Positions 1-5,131 of a stretch of DNA of 7,061 nucleotides are shown piece by piece. The position numbers were made by a program, and so were the translations under genes. This stretch comes from Bacillota bacterium (lineage in GTDB: Bacteria; Bacillota; Clostridia; Christensenellales; CAG-138). Below the pieces are notes generated by a model, which was not told the DNA's origin, did not search any database, and was given only the letters and a program-made list of their open reading frames with translations. How positions within the stretch are numbered: the stretch's first letter is position 1; each line of letters opens with the position of its first letter. The stretch spans positions 1 to 7,061 of the forward strand of contig JAEXFV010000026.1 in NCBI GenBank assembly GCA_023451115.1, written 5' to 3'.

Positions 1-126
1 CCCAAAACGTTCCACCGGGATGCTCAGATGCCGCCATCTGCCATCGATATCCGTCATCTTAAAATCTACAATCTTAATTCCTTTTTCTCTGCAAAGCTGT
101 TGAATTTCCTCTAGTGTTTTTGGCAT
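1..126 (-). CDS. glnA: Type I glutamine synthetase, N-terminal 42 residues (cut by window edge)
   Basis: Only the first 42 codons are present; the gene runs off the left edge. The peptide starts MPKTLEEIQQLCREKG and continues through VDFKMTDIDGRWRHLSIP, the beta-grasp start of bacterial type I glutamine synthetases (ATP-dependent condensation of glutamate and ammonia to glutamine, cytoplasmic dodecamer). The start is supported by an AGGGAG ribosome binding site 9-10 nt before the ATG. The catalytic domain lies outside the window, so this rests on the N-terminal match alone. A good promoter sits about 55 bp upstream, so the gene can be expressed separately from the gene before it. No GlnR-like operator was recognised in the leader. 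Confidence 0.85.
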   Translation of the reverse strand, partial: MPKTLEEIQQLCREKGIKIVDFKMTDIDGRWRHLSIPVERFG

Positions 127-181
127 ATGATCTTTCTCCCTGCAATAATATGCGTGCTTAGAATTTGCTGTTCTGCCTGCT

Positions 182-209
182 ATTATAACATCGAGTCTGT
201 TTTTTGCAA
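182..209 (-). promoter_or_regulatory. Promoter of glnA
   Basis: On the minus strand there is a perfect TATAAT -10 box (182-187), a 16-bp spacer, and TTGCAA (204-209) as a 4/6 match to the -35 box. Transcription would start near position 175, giving a leader of about 50 nt before the glnA start codon. An A-tract fills the upstream part of the spacer. Confidence 0.65.
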
Positions 210-297
210 GAAAACTTTTATTCTTTGCAGGAATCGATGCATTTGAGCTACCCGCTTTGTCCGCAACCGCTCCCTCCACGTTCTACAGCAAACGATG

Positions 298-738
298 TTA
301 CTCCGTGCATGTTAATGCAGCCGCAATATCCTTTTCCACCAAGGGGCGCATGCTGTCGTTATACTTTCCAGCGTCCGCCTGCAGCAGGCAGGCTCTGATA
401 GCAGGCTTCAGCTCCGGTCGAGCCTGGGAAATATACCGTAGATTTTGGATACATTGGCGGGCAGTAATGGGCTTTTCATCCACTACATGTTCCAAGTATA
501 ACCCCAATGTGTTTTGGAGTTTATCCTGGATATCCCACCTGGCATTGTGGGCAAGCAAAATCAATCCTCGTGTACGCACATAGGAATTTTCATTGCCCAG
601 CATTGCCACGAAGCTATCCCAAAATGGGTAAAGCAGGTTGGATTCCTGGCTTATTTTCTGCAACTGTTTGAGCGCCTCACAGGCCGCGACTTGGTCATGG
701 CCTGTAAGCATTTGGATCAACTGAGGAATATTCTGCAT
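298..738 (-). CDS. Small HEAT-like helical repeat protein ('SufBD'-labelled family), function unknown
   Basis: A 146-residue, wholly alpha-helical-looking soluble protein with no signal peptide or membrane segment. Repeating amphipathic helices, such as residues 3-12 (NIPQLIQMLT), 17-30 (VAACEALKQLQKIS) and 53-65 (YVRTRGLILLAHN), resemble HEAT/ARM units. From memory, similar Clostridia proteins carry the automatic label 'SufBD protein'. Nothing here resembles the SufB/SufD beta-helix of Fe-S cluster assembly, so that label should not be read as a function. The start is backed by a purine-rich AGGAAGGGG 5 nt before the ATG. The gene lies between the rplA terminator and the glnA promoter, so it is probably monocistronic. 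No clear promoter was found; a TATAAG lies about 50 bp upstream without a good -35 partner. Confidence 0.8.
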   Translation of the reverse strand: MQNIPQLIQMLTGHDQVAACEALKQLQKISQESNLLYPFWDSFVAMLGNENSYVRTRGLILLAHNARWDIQDKLQNTLGLYLEHVVDEKPITARQCIQNLRYISQARPELKPAIRACLLQADAGKYNDSMRPLVEKDIAAALTCTE

Positions 739-844
739 AAAATCCCCTTCCTTTCCCCGCTATTTCATGATGAAAACCAGCTTATATTCGGCCTCAAATG
801 CCGCTGCTTATGCAACTCTTCACCTTTGTAGCTTCCCAGAAAAT

Positions 845-873
845 AAAAAAGAGCGGGAATTCCCGCTCTTTTT
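845..873 (-). terminator. Rho-independent terminator after rplA
   Basis: A perfect palindrome, GAGCGGGAA/TTCCCGCTC (851-868), is flanked by an A-run on the left (845-850) and a T-run on the right. Read on the minus strand it is a GC-rich stem followed by six U, starting 14 nt after the rplA stop. It closes the rpmG-rplA operon. The symmetric flanks mean it would also work on the plus strand, although no plus-strand gene needs it. Confidence 0.9.
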
Positions 874-881
874 ATCATACA

Positions 882-1571
882 TTAGAATTTCGCAGCGTTG
901 AACTTGATGCCAGGACCCATGGTGGTGGAAAGCACCACGCTCTTGAGGTAGGTACCCTTTGCAGCAGCAGGCTTGGCTTTCACCAAAGCTTCCATCAAGG
1001 TGTTCAGGTTCTCTTCCAACTTTTCAACGCCAAAGGAAACCTTACCAACGGGGCAGTGGACGATATTGGTTTTATCCAGGCGGTATTCCACTTTACCGGA
1101 TTTAATCTCGGAAACGGCCTTGGCCACATCCATGGTTACGGTGCCGCTCTTGGGGTTAGGCATGAGGCCCTTGGGACCCAGCACACGGCCGATACGGCCG
1201 ACCACGCCCATCATATCCGGGGTAGCTACGCAAACGTCAAACCCAAACCAGTTTTCCGTTTGGATCTTCTTTACCATATCCTCATCGCCAACAAAATCTG
1301 CGCCGGCTTCCAAAGCCTCACGGGCCTTATCGGCCTTGGCGAATACCAATACGCGCACCTTTTTGCCAGTGCCGTGGGGCAGTACAACCGCGCCACGTAC
1401 CTGCTGATCCGCGTGACGGGAGTCAACGCCCAAGCGCACGTGAACCTCTACGGTTTCATCAAACTTGGCCTTGGCAGTCTGGGCGAGCAGCTCCAGCCCT
1501 TCGTGGGTATCATACAGCTTGGTGCTGTCAACGAGCTTCTTGCTATCGAGATAATTTTTACCATGCTTCAT
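882..1571 (-). CDS. rplA: 50S ribosomal protein L1
   Basis: The 229-residue product has the usual bacterial L1 length. L1 binds 23S rRNA at the L1 stalk beside the E site and represses translation of its own mRNA. The family signature GRVLGPKGLMPNPKSGTVT is at residues 128-146. Domain I is formed by the N- and C-terminal parts (about 1-67 and 160-229) and domain II by the middle. The C-terminus TTMGPGIKFN is typical. The start has a GGAGGG ribosome binding site 8 nt upstream, in the 16-nt gap after rplK, so the two genes are co-transcribed and probably co-regulated by the L1-site mimic upstream of rplK. Unusually, rplJ-rplL do not follow; a terminator does. Confidence 0.98.
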   Translation of the reverse strand: MKHGKNYLDSKKLVDSTKLYDTHEGLELLAQTAKAKFDETVEVHVRLGVDSRHADQQVRGAVVLPHGTGKKVRVLVFAKADKAREALEAGADFVGDEDMVKKIQTENWFGFDVCVATPDMMGVVGRIGRVLGPKGLMPNPKSGTVTMDVAKAVSEIKSGKVEYRLDKTNIVHCPVGKVSFGVEKLEENLNTLMEALVKAKPAAAKGTYLKSVVLSTTMGPGIKFNAAKF

Positions 1572-1587
1572 ATTCGTATCCCTCCGC

Positions 1588-2013
1588 TTACTCGCCTACC
1601 AGCACGCCCATGCTGCGGGCGGTGCCTTCGATCATGCTCATGGCCGCTTCTACGCTTGCTGCGTTGAGGTCGGGCATTTTGAGTTCCGCAATCTCCTTGA
1701 CCTGCGCCTTGGAGATGGTGGCCACTTTGGTCTTGTTGGGCACGCCAGAGCCGCTCTCGATGCCGCAAGCCTTCTTGATCAGCACTGCTGCCGGAGGGGT
1801 CTTGGTGATGAAGCTGAAGGAACGGTCCGCATACACCGTGATTACCACGGGGATGATGAGGCCGGCCTGCTTGTTGGTGCGTTCATTGAACTCCTTGCAG
1901 AAGCCCATGATGTTTACGCCGTGCTGACCCAAAGCAGGGCCTACCGGCGGCGCTGGCGTTGCTTTGCCAGCAGGGATTTGCAGTTTTACATAACCTGCAA
2001 TCTTCTTTGCCAT
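1588..2013 (-). CDS. rplK: 50S ribosomal protein L11
   Basis: A full-length 141-residue L11. It sits at the base of the ribosomal stalk on 23S rRNA helices 43-44 in the GTPase-associated centre. The N-terminal domain holds the conserved proline-rich segment TPAPPVGPALGQHGVNI (residues 19-35), the thiostrepton-contact region. The C-terminal RNA-binding domain begins near KTPPAAVLIKKA (71-82) and ends with ARSMGV. An AGGAGGA ribosome binding site lies 7 nt before the ATG. It is preceded by a 123-nt leader holding an L1-binding-site mimic and followed 16 nt later by rplA. Confidence 0.98.
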   Translation of the reverse strand: MAKKIAGYVKLQIPAGKATPAPPVGPALGQHGVNIMGFCKEFNERTNKQAGLIIPVVITVYADRSFSFITKTPPAAVLIKKACGIESGSGVPNKTKVATISKAQVKEIAELKMPDLNAASVEAAMSMIEGTARSMGVLVGE

Positions 2014-2047
2014 TGCTGTTTCCTCCTACAAAATTTTCACAGTAGTC

Positions 2048-2077
2048 CGTGGTAAATGGGGTGCCCCCCCTCCCACG
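2048..2077 (-). promoter_or_regulatory. rplK leader: L1-binding-site mimic (autoregulatory r-leader)
   Basis: In the mRNA sense this reads CGUGGGAG, a G-rich run, CACCCC, then AUUUACCACG. CGUGG pairs with CCACG as the outer stem, GGGG pairs with CCCC as the inner stem, and the two are separated by an asymmetric loop (GA opposite AUUUA). The L1 stalk of 23S rRNA carries the same signature (GUGGGAG opposite AAAUACCAC), and L1 is known to repress rplK-rplA mRNAs through such mimics. The element lies 35 nt upstream of the rplK ribosome binding site region. A run of seven C on the plus strand (2064-2070) allows the inner stem to slip. Confidence 0.75.
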
Positions 2078-2136
2078 CTATCCTAATCGCGGGACGTTGC
2101 TTGTCCTGCGTTTCAGGCTTTGGTAACAGGCGAGCC

Positions 2137-2658
2137 TTACAGCTTCTGCACCTGCACAAAGTCCAATTCCACCGGCGTTTCCCGCCCGAACATGGAAACG
2201 GTAAGCTTGATCTTCTGGCGCTCTGCATCCAGCGCCTCCACTTTGCCGATGAAGTTTTCCAGCGGCCCGTTGATTACCCGCACATGCTCGCCAACCTCGA
2301 TGTTGAGCACAATGGGGATACGCTCTACACCCATGGCGGTGACTTCTTCATCCGTCAGGGGGATGGGTTTGGATCCTGGGCCTACAAACCCGGTTACACC
2401 CCGGGTATTGCGCACTACATACCAGGTTTTGTCGTTCATCAGCATTTTCACCATGACATAACCAGGATACACTTTGCGCAAGGTAGTCTTTTTCTTGCCG
2501 TTTTTGTCGATTTCGATGGTTTCCTCCGTGGGATATTTCACTTCCAGGATTTGCTCCTGCAAGCTCATGTTTTCCACGGATTTCTCCAAATCTTCTTTTA
2601 CTTTGTTCTCATAGCCGGAATAGGTATGCACCACATACCATTTTGCATCTTCACTCAT
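2137..2658 (-). CDS. nusG: Transcription termination/antitermination factor NusG
   Basis: A 173-residue NusG of normal length. NusG binds the clamp of RNA polymerase and modulates pausing; in many bacteria it links to Rho or to the ribosome. The NGN domain (about 5-110) starts WYVVHTYSGYENKV and includes VYPGYVMVKM (63-72) and TRGVTGFVG (85-93). The KOW domain follows at about 121-173, beginning VGEHVRVINGPLENFIGKV. An AAGGGGG ribosome binding site lies about 10 nt before the ATG. It follows secE after 50 nt, the common secE-nusG arrangement. Confidence 0.98.
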   Translation of the reverse strand: MSEDAKWYVVHTYSGYENKVKEDLEKSVENMSLQEQILEVKYPTEETIEIDKNGKKKTTLRKVYPGYVMVKMLMNDKTWYVVRNTRGVTGFVGPGSKPIPLTDEEVTAMGVERIPIVLNIEVGEHVRVINGPLENFIGKVEALDAERQKIKLTVSMFGRETPVELDFVQVQKL

Positions 2659-2708
2659 ATCGTTCCGGCCCCCTTTCTAAAAGCAATGCGCGCGGCAGGC
2701 ATTCAACA

Positions 2709-2945
2709 TTACGCGCCAATGGAGGCGAGCAGTTGTACGCCAGACGAGAACAGGAAATCCAGCAGGCCGATCACAATCGCCATGCCGATAACGAACGCCA
2801 ATACAGCGCCCGTCTGGGAAATCAAATCCTTCTTGGTAGGCCAAGTCAATTTTTTGAGCTCGGCGATAACCTCTTTAAAGTAACGGATGGGATGAAACCG
2901 CCGTTCCTTCTTCGGCTTGCTTGCCTTCTTCTCAGTATTTGCCAT
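2709..2945 (-). CDS. secE: Preprotein translocase subunit SecE
   Basis: A 78-residue, single-span SecE as in most bacteria outside the Enterobacteria. SecE clamps the two halves of the SecY channel. A lysine-rich cytoplasmic N-terminus (residues 1-27) leads to the amphipathic segment ELKKLTWPTKKDL (29-41), the family signature, and then one transmembrane helix at about 45-67. The start at MANTEKK is preferred because GGGGAG lies 7 nt upstream. A longer reading from a TTG at 2960 would place that ribosome binding site inside the coding region. The gene sits between rpmG (42-nt gap) and nusG. Confidence 0.96.
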   Translation of the reverse strand: MANTEKKASKPKKERRFHPIRYFKEVIAELKKLTWPTKKDLISQTGAVLAFVIGMAIVIGLLDFLFSSGVQLLASIGA

Positions 2946-2987
2946 CACAATTCTCCCCAATACGGTAGATTTTAATCCAGCGACAGG

Positions 2988-3137
2988 CTATTTGGCCTCT
3001 CTGTGGATCGTGTGCTTACGGCAGAAGCGGCAATATTTGTTGAACTCCAGCCGATCAGGATCGTTTTTCTTGTTTTTAAAGGTATTGTAGTTCCTCTGTT
3101 TGCACTCGGTGCAAGCCAATGTAATCTTCACGCGCAT
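2988..3137 (-). CDS. rpmG: 50S ribosomal protein L33, zinc-binding type
   Basis: A 49-residue protein, MRVKITLACTEC at its N-terminus and ending CRFCRKHTIHREAK. Two CxxC pairs (C9/C12 and C36/C39) mark the zinc-binding (C+) form of L33, a small protein of the large subunit near the E site. A strong GGGAGGT ribosome binding site lies about 8 nt before the ATG. It is the first gene of the secE-nusG-rplK-rplA operon, the standard place in Firmicutes. Bacteria often carry a second, zinc-free L33 elsewhere; none is visible here. Confidence 0.96.
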   Translation of the reverse strand: MRVKITLACTECKQRNYNTFKNKKNDPDRLEFNKYCRFCRKHTIHREAK

Positions 3138-3233
3138 CTTCTTTTACCTCCCTGGAAATAGACACGGAGGACAGATGTTACTGCCCGAACCGCAACCATC
3201 AAAATCAAGCCCCATTCGCGGGACACCTTCACT

Positions 3234-3262
3234 AATCTATCATAAAGCGGAAAGCCTGTCAA
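3234..3262 (-). promoter_or_regulatory. Promoter of the rpmG-secE-nusG-rplK-rplA operon
   Basis: On the minus strand there is a perfect TTGACA -35 box (3257-3262), a 17-bp spacer, and TAGATT (3234-3239) as the -10 box. It lies about 96 bp upstream of the rpmG start codon and is the only strong promoter ahead of the operon. The leader contains a 6-bp hairpin (GGGCAG/CUGUCC, 3169-3186) of unknown use just upstream of the ribosome binding site. Confidence 0.8.
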
Positions 3263-3307
3263 TTGTTTTTTGCCCAAATAACGGGGATTTCCCCCTAATC
3301 CGCTCCG

Positions 3308-4441
3308 TTATCTCCATGGGATTGGCAGAATAAATTCTTCCTGTGACGGATCCGAGGCGTATTTTTCCTCCAGCGCCTCCGGCTGATCGAAATAGGTATA
3401 GTCGTCCAACACAGGAGAATAGGTATAATTCCGAATTACGCCAGCCGTTTCATCCACCTGCATTAGCCTAAGGTATCCAGATCCCCCCACATCCCCTGCC
3501 GCCTGATAATTGGCCATGATCTGGTATACCCGGCGTTCGACGTTGCCGTCCCCATCGTCATCAAAAGTATCCTCCACATAGCCCACCTGGTATCGATGGC
3601 CGCACAGCACCAAATACAGGTTGGGATTGCTGCGAACCACTTTTTTGTACAATGCTTTTCCGCTGTCGCTTAAGGTCAGGTCGTTTTTAAAATAATCGTG
3701 AACGCATAGCACGCCTATCCGCTCCGGATACCGAGCCAGCGTTTCGTTGACCCAGTGGATACAATCCCCGTCAGGCTCATAGCTCGCATAAACAAAAAGA
3801 TACTTCGTATCCCCTAACTGCACCAGATCATAATGGCAGCGGTTGTCCTGATAGGATTCGCCATAGCAGGCCCGTGAACTTTGGCTGGCCTCGCCAAAAT
3901 ACTTTTTATAATAGGTAAAATCCCCCCTGCTGGTACCCACGTCATGGTTGCCCGCCAGTACCCCTCCGGGGATATCCGCTATGGTCTGCATGGCTCTCAC
4001 GGCAACATCCCATTGCGCTTCATCATCATAATGGTGCACCAGATCCCCGGTGTGCGCCACATAGCCCAGGTTCATCCGGTTCCGGTTGTCCTGCAAGAAG
4101 CGGGTCATCGCATAGAATGTTTCCGGATATTCCCGGCTATAGTGCTGGGTGTCCGTAATCCATGCAATGGTGTAAGCCCCATTTTCCGCCCGCAGGGGAT
4201 CCGGCAAAGCAACCGGAGTAGGCTGCGTTTGCTTAGGCCGTATTACCTCTACCGCAATGGACTGCTTGGGCGTGTTTTGCAACGGAGGGGCAGTGTTTTC
4301 TTCCGCAGTGCTCCCGTTGCCCAACAGCCCTGGCAGCACAAAAGCCGCTATCATCAACAAAGCCGCTCCTGCAGCAACATACAACGCAGCTCTGCGCGCA
4401 GATATTGTAAGAAAAATCCATTTCCTGGGTTTGCGCCCCAT
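3308..4441 (-). CDS. Membrane-anchored calcineurin-like metallophosphoesterase
   Basis: A 377-residue protein. A basic N-terminus (GRKPRK) and one hydrophobic helix (about 17-39) form a signal-anchor, followed by a Thr/Pro/Gln-rich linker (43-80). The rest should therefore lie outside the membrane. The calcineurin-type dinuclear metal motifs occur in order: WITDTQHY (D97, Q99), TGD (D133), GNHD (164-167), VHD (H248) and GHR (H282). The first motif is DxQ rather than the commoner DxH. An Asp-rich loop, DDDGDGNVE (294-302), could bind calcium. Substrate is unknown: it may be a nucleotide, phosphodiester or cell-wall phosphate. The ATG of MGRKPRK is chosen because AAGGAGG lies 7 nt upstream; a longer GTG-initiated form would swallow that site. 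The gene has its own promoter and only a weak GGGG-AAAU-CCCC hairpin downstream (3283-3294). Confidence 0.9.
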   Translation of the reverse strand: MGRKPRKWIFLTISARRAALYVAAGAALLMIAAFVLPGLLGNGSTAEENTAPPLQNTPKQSIAVEVIRPKQTQPTPVALPDPLRAENGAYTIAWITDTQHYSREYPETFYAMTRFLQDNRNRMNLGYVAHTGDLVHHYDDEAQWDVAVRAMQTIADIPGGVLAGNHDVGTSRGDFTYYKKYFGEASQSSRACYGESYQDNRCHYDLVQLGDTKYLFVYASYEPDGDCIHWVNETLARYPERIGVLCVHDYFKNDLTLSDSGKALYKKVVRSNPNLYLVLCGHRYQVGYVEDTFDDDGDGNVERRVYQIMANYQAAGDVGGSGYLRLMQVDETAGVIRNYTYSPVLDDYTYFDQPEALEEKYASDPSQEEFILPIPWR

Positions 4442-4470
4442 TGCGCCGCCTCCTTCCACCCTTGCAAGGC

Positions 4471-4499
4471 AGTATACTCCATCCAGGAGGGATACTCAA
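4471..4499 (-). promoter_or_regulatory. Promoter of the metallophosphoesterase gene
   Basis: Minus strand: TTGAGT (4494-4499), 17-bp spacer, TATACT (4471-4476). These match the -35 and -10 consensus at 4/6 and 5/6. The predicted start near 4464 leaves a leader of only about 23 nt before the ATG at 4441, room for little more than the AAGGAGG site. Confidence 0.7.
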
Positions 4500-4539
4500 G
4501 CACTCCGCCAACTTTCACCATAAGCGACAAAAATCCTGG

Positions 4540-4558
4540 ATTAAAATCCGGTTTTAAT
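4540..4558. repeat. AT-rich inverted repeat in the intergenic region
   Basis: ATTAAAA and TTTTAAT form perfect 7-bp arms around the 5-nt loop TCCGG. It lies about 40 bp upstream of the metallophosphoesterase -35 box and about 30 bp before a possible plus-strand promoter. It could be an operator, but there is no T-run of the kind a terminator would have, and no known operator was recognised. Confidence 0.35.
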
Positions 4559-4589
4559 AGGAGTACTAAAATTCCTGAAAGGCTTTATA

Positions 4590-4618
4590 TTGCTTTTGCC
4601 TCCAGCCTATGGTATCAT
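4590..4618 (+). promoter_or_regulatory. Possible plus-strand promoter for the tRNA-Ser locus
   Basis: TTGCTT (4590-4595), 17-bp spacer, TATCAT (4613-4618). Transcription from here would read through the truncated tRNA copy and the intact tRNA-Ser to the terminator at 4872-4905. A separate TATAAA at 4767-4772, immediately before the intact tRNA, could serve as a closer -10 box but has no good -35 partner. Confidence 0.4.
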
Positions 4619-4691
4619 TTTGTTCGGTATCCGGCGGTGAAGGGCATCCAGCAAGTGTGCCGTGCTATCGTTTGTTTTCATAATTGCACAG

Positions 4692-4734
4692 GGAGCGGTA
4701 TCGAAGTGGTCACAACGGGGCTGACTCGAAATCA
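4692..4734 (+). pseudogene. Truncated 5' half of tRNA-Ser(CGA)
   Basis: These 43 nt match positions 1-43 of the intact tRNA-Ser at 4781 with two differences (C for T at 4713, G for A at 4720). The match covers the acceptor 5' strand, the D arm and the anticodon loop with CGA, and stops inside the 3' strand of the anticodon stem. The variable arm, T arm and acceptor 3' strand are absent, and only three anticodon-stem pairs remain (TGA/TCA), so it cannot make a tRNA. It may be the remnant of a tandem tRNA duplication or of an earlier integration or excision event at this locus. Confidence 0.85.
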
Positions 4735-4780
4735 TGTTATAGTGAATAGAGAGTCTCCGTTTATTCTATAAATCGAACAT

Positions 4781-4869
4781 GGAGCGGTATCGAAGTGGTC
4801 ATAACGGGACTGACTCGAAATCAGTTGACGGGCAACCGTCCGTGGGTTCGAATCCCACCCGCTCCGCCA
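4781..4869 (+). tRNA. tRNA-Ser (anticodon CGA)
   Basis: A complete class II tRNA with CCA encoded. Acceptor stem GGAGCGG (4781-4787) pairs with CCGCTCC (4859-4865), then discriminator G and CCA. Anticodon stem ACTGA/TCAGT encloses loop CTCGAAA, giving anticodon CGA (4816-4818), which reads UCG. The long variable arm GACGG-GCAA-CCGTC is the serine hallmark, and the T arm is GTGGG-TTCGAAT-CCCAC. Its 3' end faces the integrase gene of the neighbouring element, the usual arrangement when a tRNA gene is the attachment site. Confidence 0.97.
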
Positions 4870-4871
4870 CA

Positions 4872-4905
4872 AACCCCTGAAAACACTACGTTTTCGGGGG
4901 TTTTC
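4872..4905 (+). terminator. Terminator of tRNA-Ser
   Basis: CCCCTGAAAAC (4874-4884) pairs with GTTTTCGGGGG (4890-4900) around the loop ACTAC with one U-G wobble, followed by TTTT. It begins 3 nt after the tRNA CCA and would end plus-strand transcription before the integrase gene. A-residues on the left flank also give the minus strand a U-run. Confidence 0.88.
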
Positions 4906-4917
4906 TCTATTCTGCCG

Positions 4918-5052
4918 TGGTGCTCACTTCTGCCGTTTCCTGCTGAATGGTGCCCTTGGTGCCTTGATTTGTGGTGCCTGACCTCCTTATACGAAAAAGT
5001 TGCCATTCGTAATATACATTGAAAATGTATGTTGTGGTGCCCTAATGGTGCC
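4918..5052 (+). repeat. Six TGGTGCC direct repeats (probable integrase arm-type sites)
   Basis: Copies start at 4918 (TGGTGCT, one change), 4948, 4957, 4972, 5035 and 5046; the last five are exact TGGTGCC. They sit in one orientation between the tRNA 3' end and the integrase gene, in two clusters with start-to-start spacings of 9 and 15 bp (left) and 11 bp (right). Short direct repeats here are the expected arm sites bound by the N-terminal domain of Tn916/lambda-type integrases. The role is inferred from place and pattern. Confidence 0.65.
5014..5030. repeat. Inverted repeat ATACATT/AATGTAT between arm-site clusters
   Basis: Perfect 7-bp arms surround GAA. It lies in the AT-rich stretch separating the left and right TGGTGCC clusters. 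It could be a bending or accessory-protein (Xis or host factor) site. It has no GC-rich stem or T-run, so it is not a terminator. Confidence 0.35.
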
Positions 5053-5072
5053 CGGATTCCCTAAAACACTAT

Positions 5073-5131
5073 AAAAAGCAGCGTGGAGCTTTAAGAAGAT
5101 ACGTCCCTAAAGCTCCATTTCGCTGCTTTTC
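5073..5131 (-). terminator. Terminator of the integrase gene, spanning its stop codon
   Basis: A long two-part inverted repeat. Outer arms AGCAGCG (5077-5083) and CGCTGCT (5121-5127) are flanked by A- and T-runs. Inner arms TGGAGCTTTA (5084-5093) and TAAAGCTCCA (5108-5117) are a perfect match. On the minus strand the left arm encodes the last integrase residues (SSEMEL and stop) and the right arm ends in a U-run. The int stop codon lies at the edge of the inner stem. Confidence 0.85.

Noticed and set aside
798..1667. Long plus-strand open frame of 289 codons across the rplA region
   Set aside because: It lies opposite rplA and the end of rplK, which are unmistakable on the minus strand. Its product has no recognisable family and no ribosome binding site supports it.
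2056..2883. Plus-strand open frame of 275 codons
   Set aside because: It is antisense to nusG, most of secE and the L1-mimic leader, all well supported on the minus strand.
3283..3294. GGGG-AAAU-CCCC hairpin after the metallophosphoesterase gene
   Set aside because: The stem is only four base pairs and is followed by a mixed GTTATTT rather than a clear U-run, so it was not called a terminator.
3881..4771. Plus-strand open frame of 296 codons
   Set aside because: It is antisense to the metallophosphoesterase, then runs through two promoters and the half-tRNA. Its composition is not protein-like.
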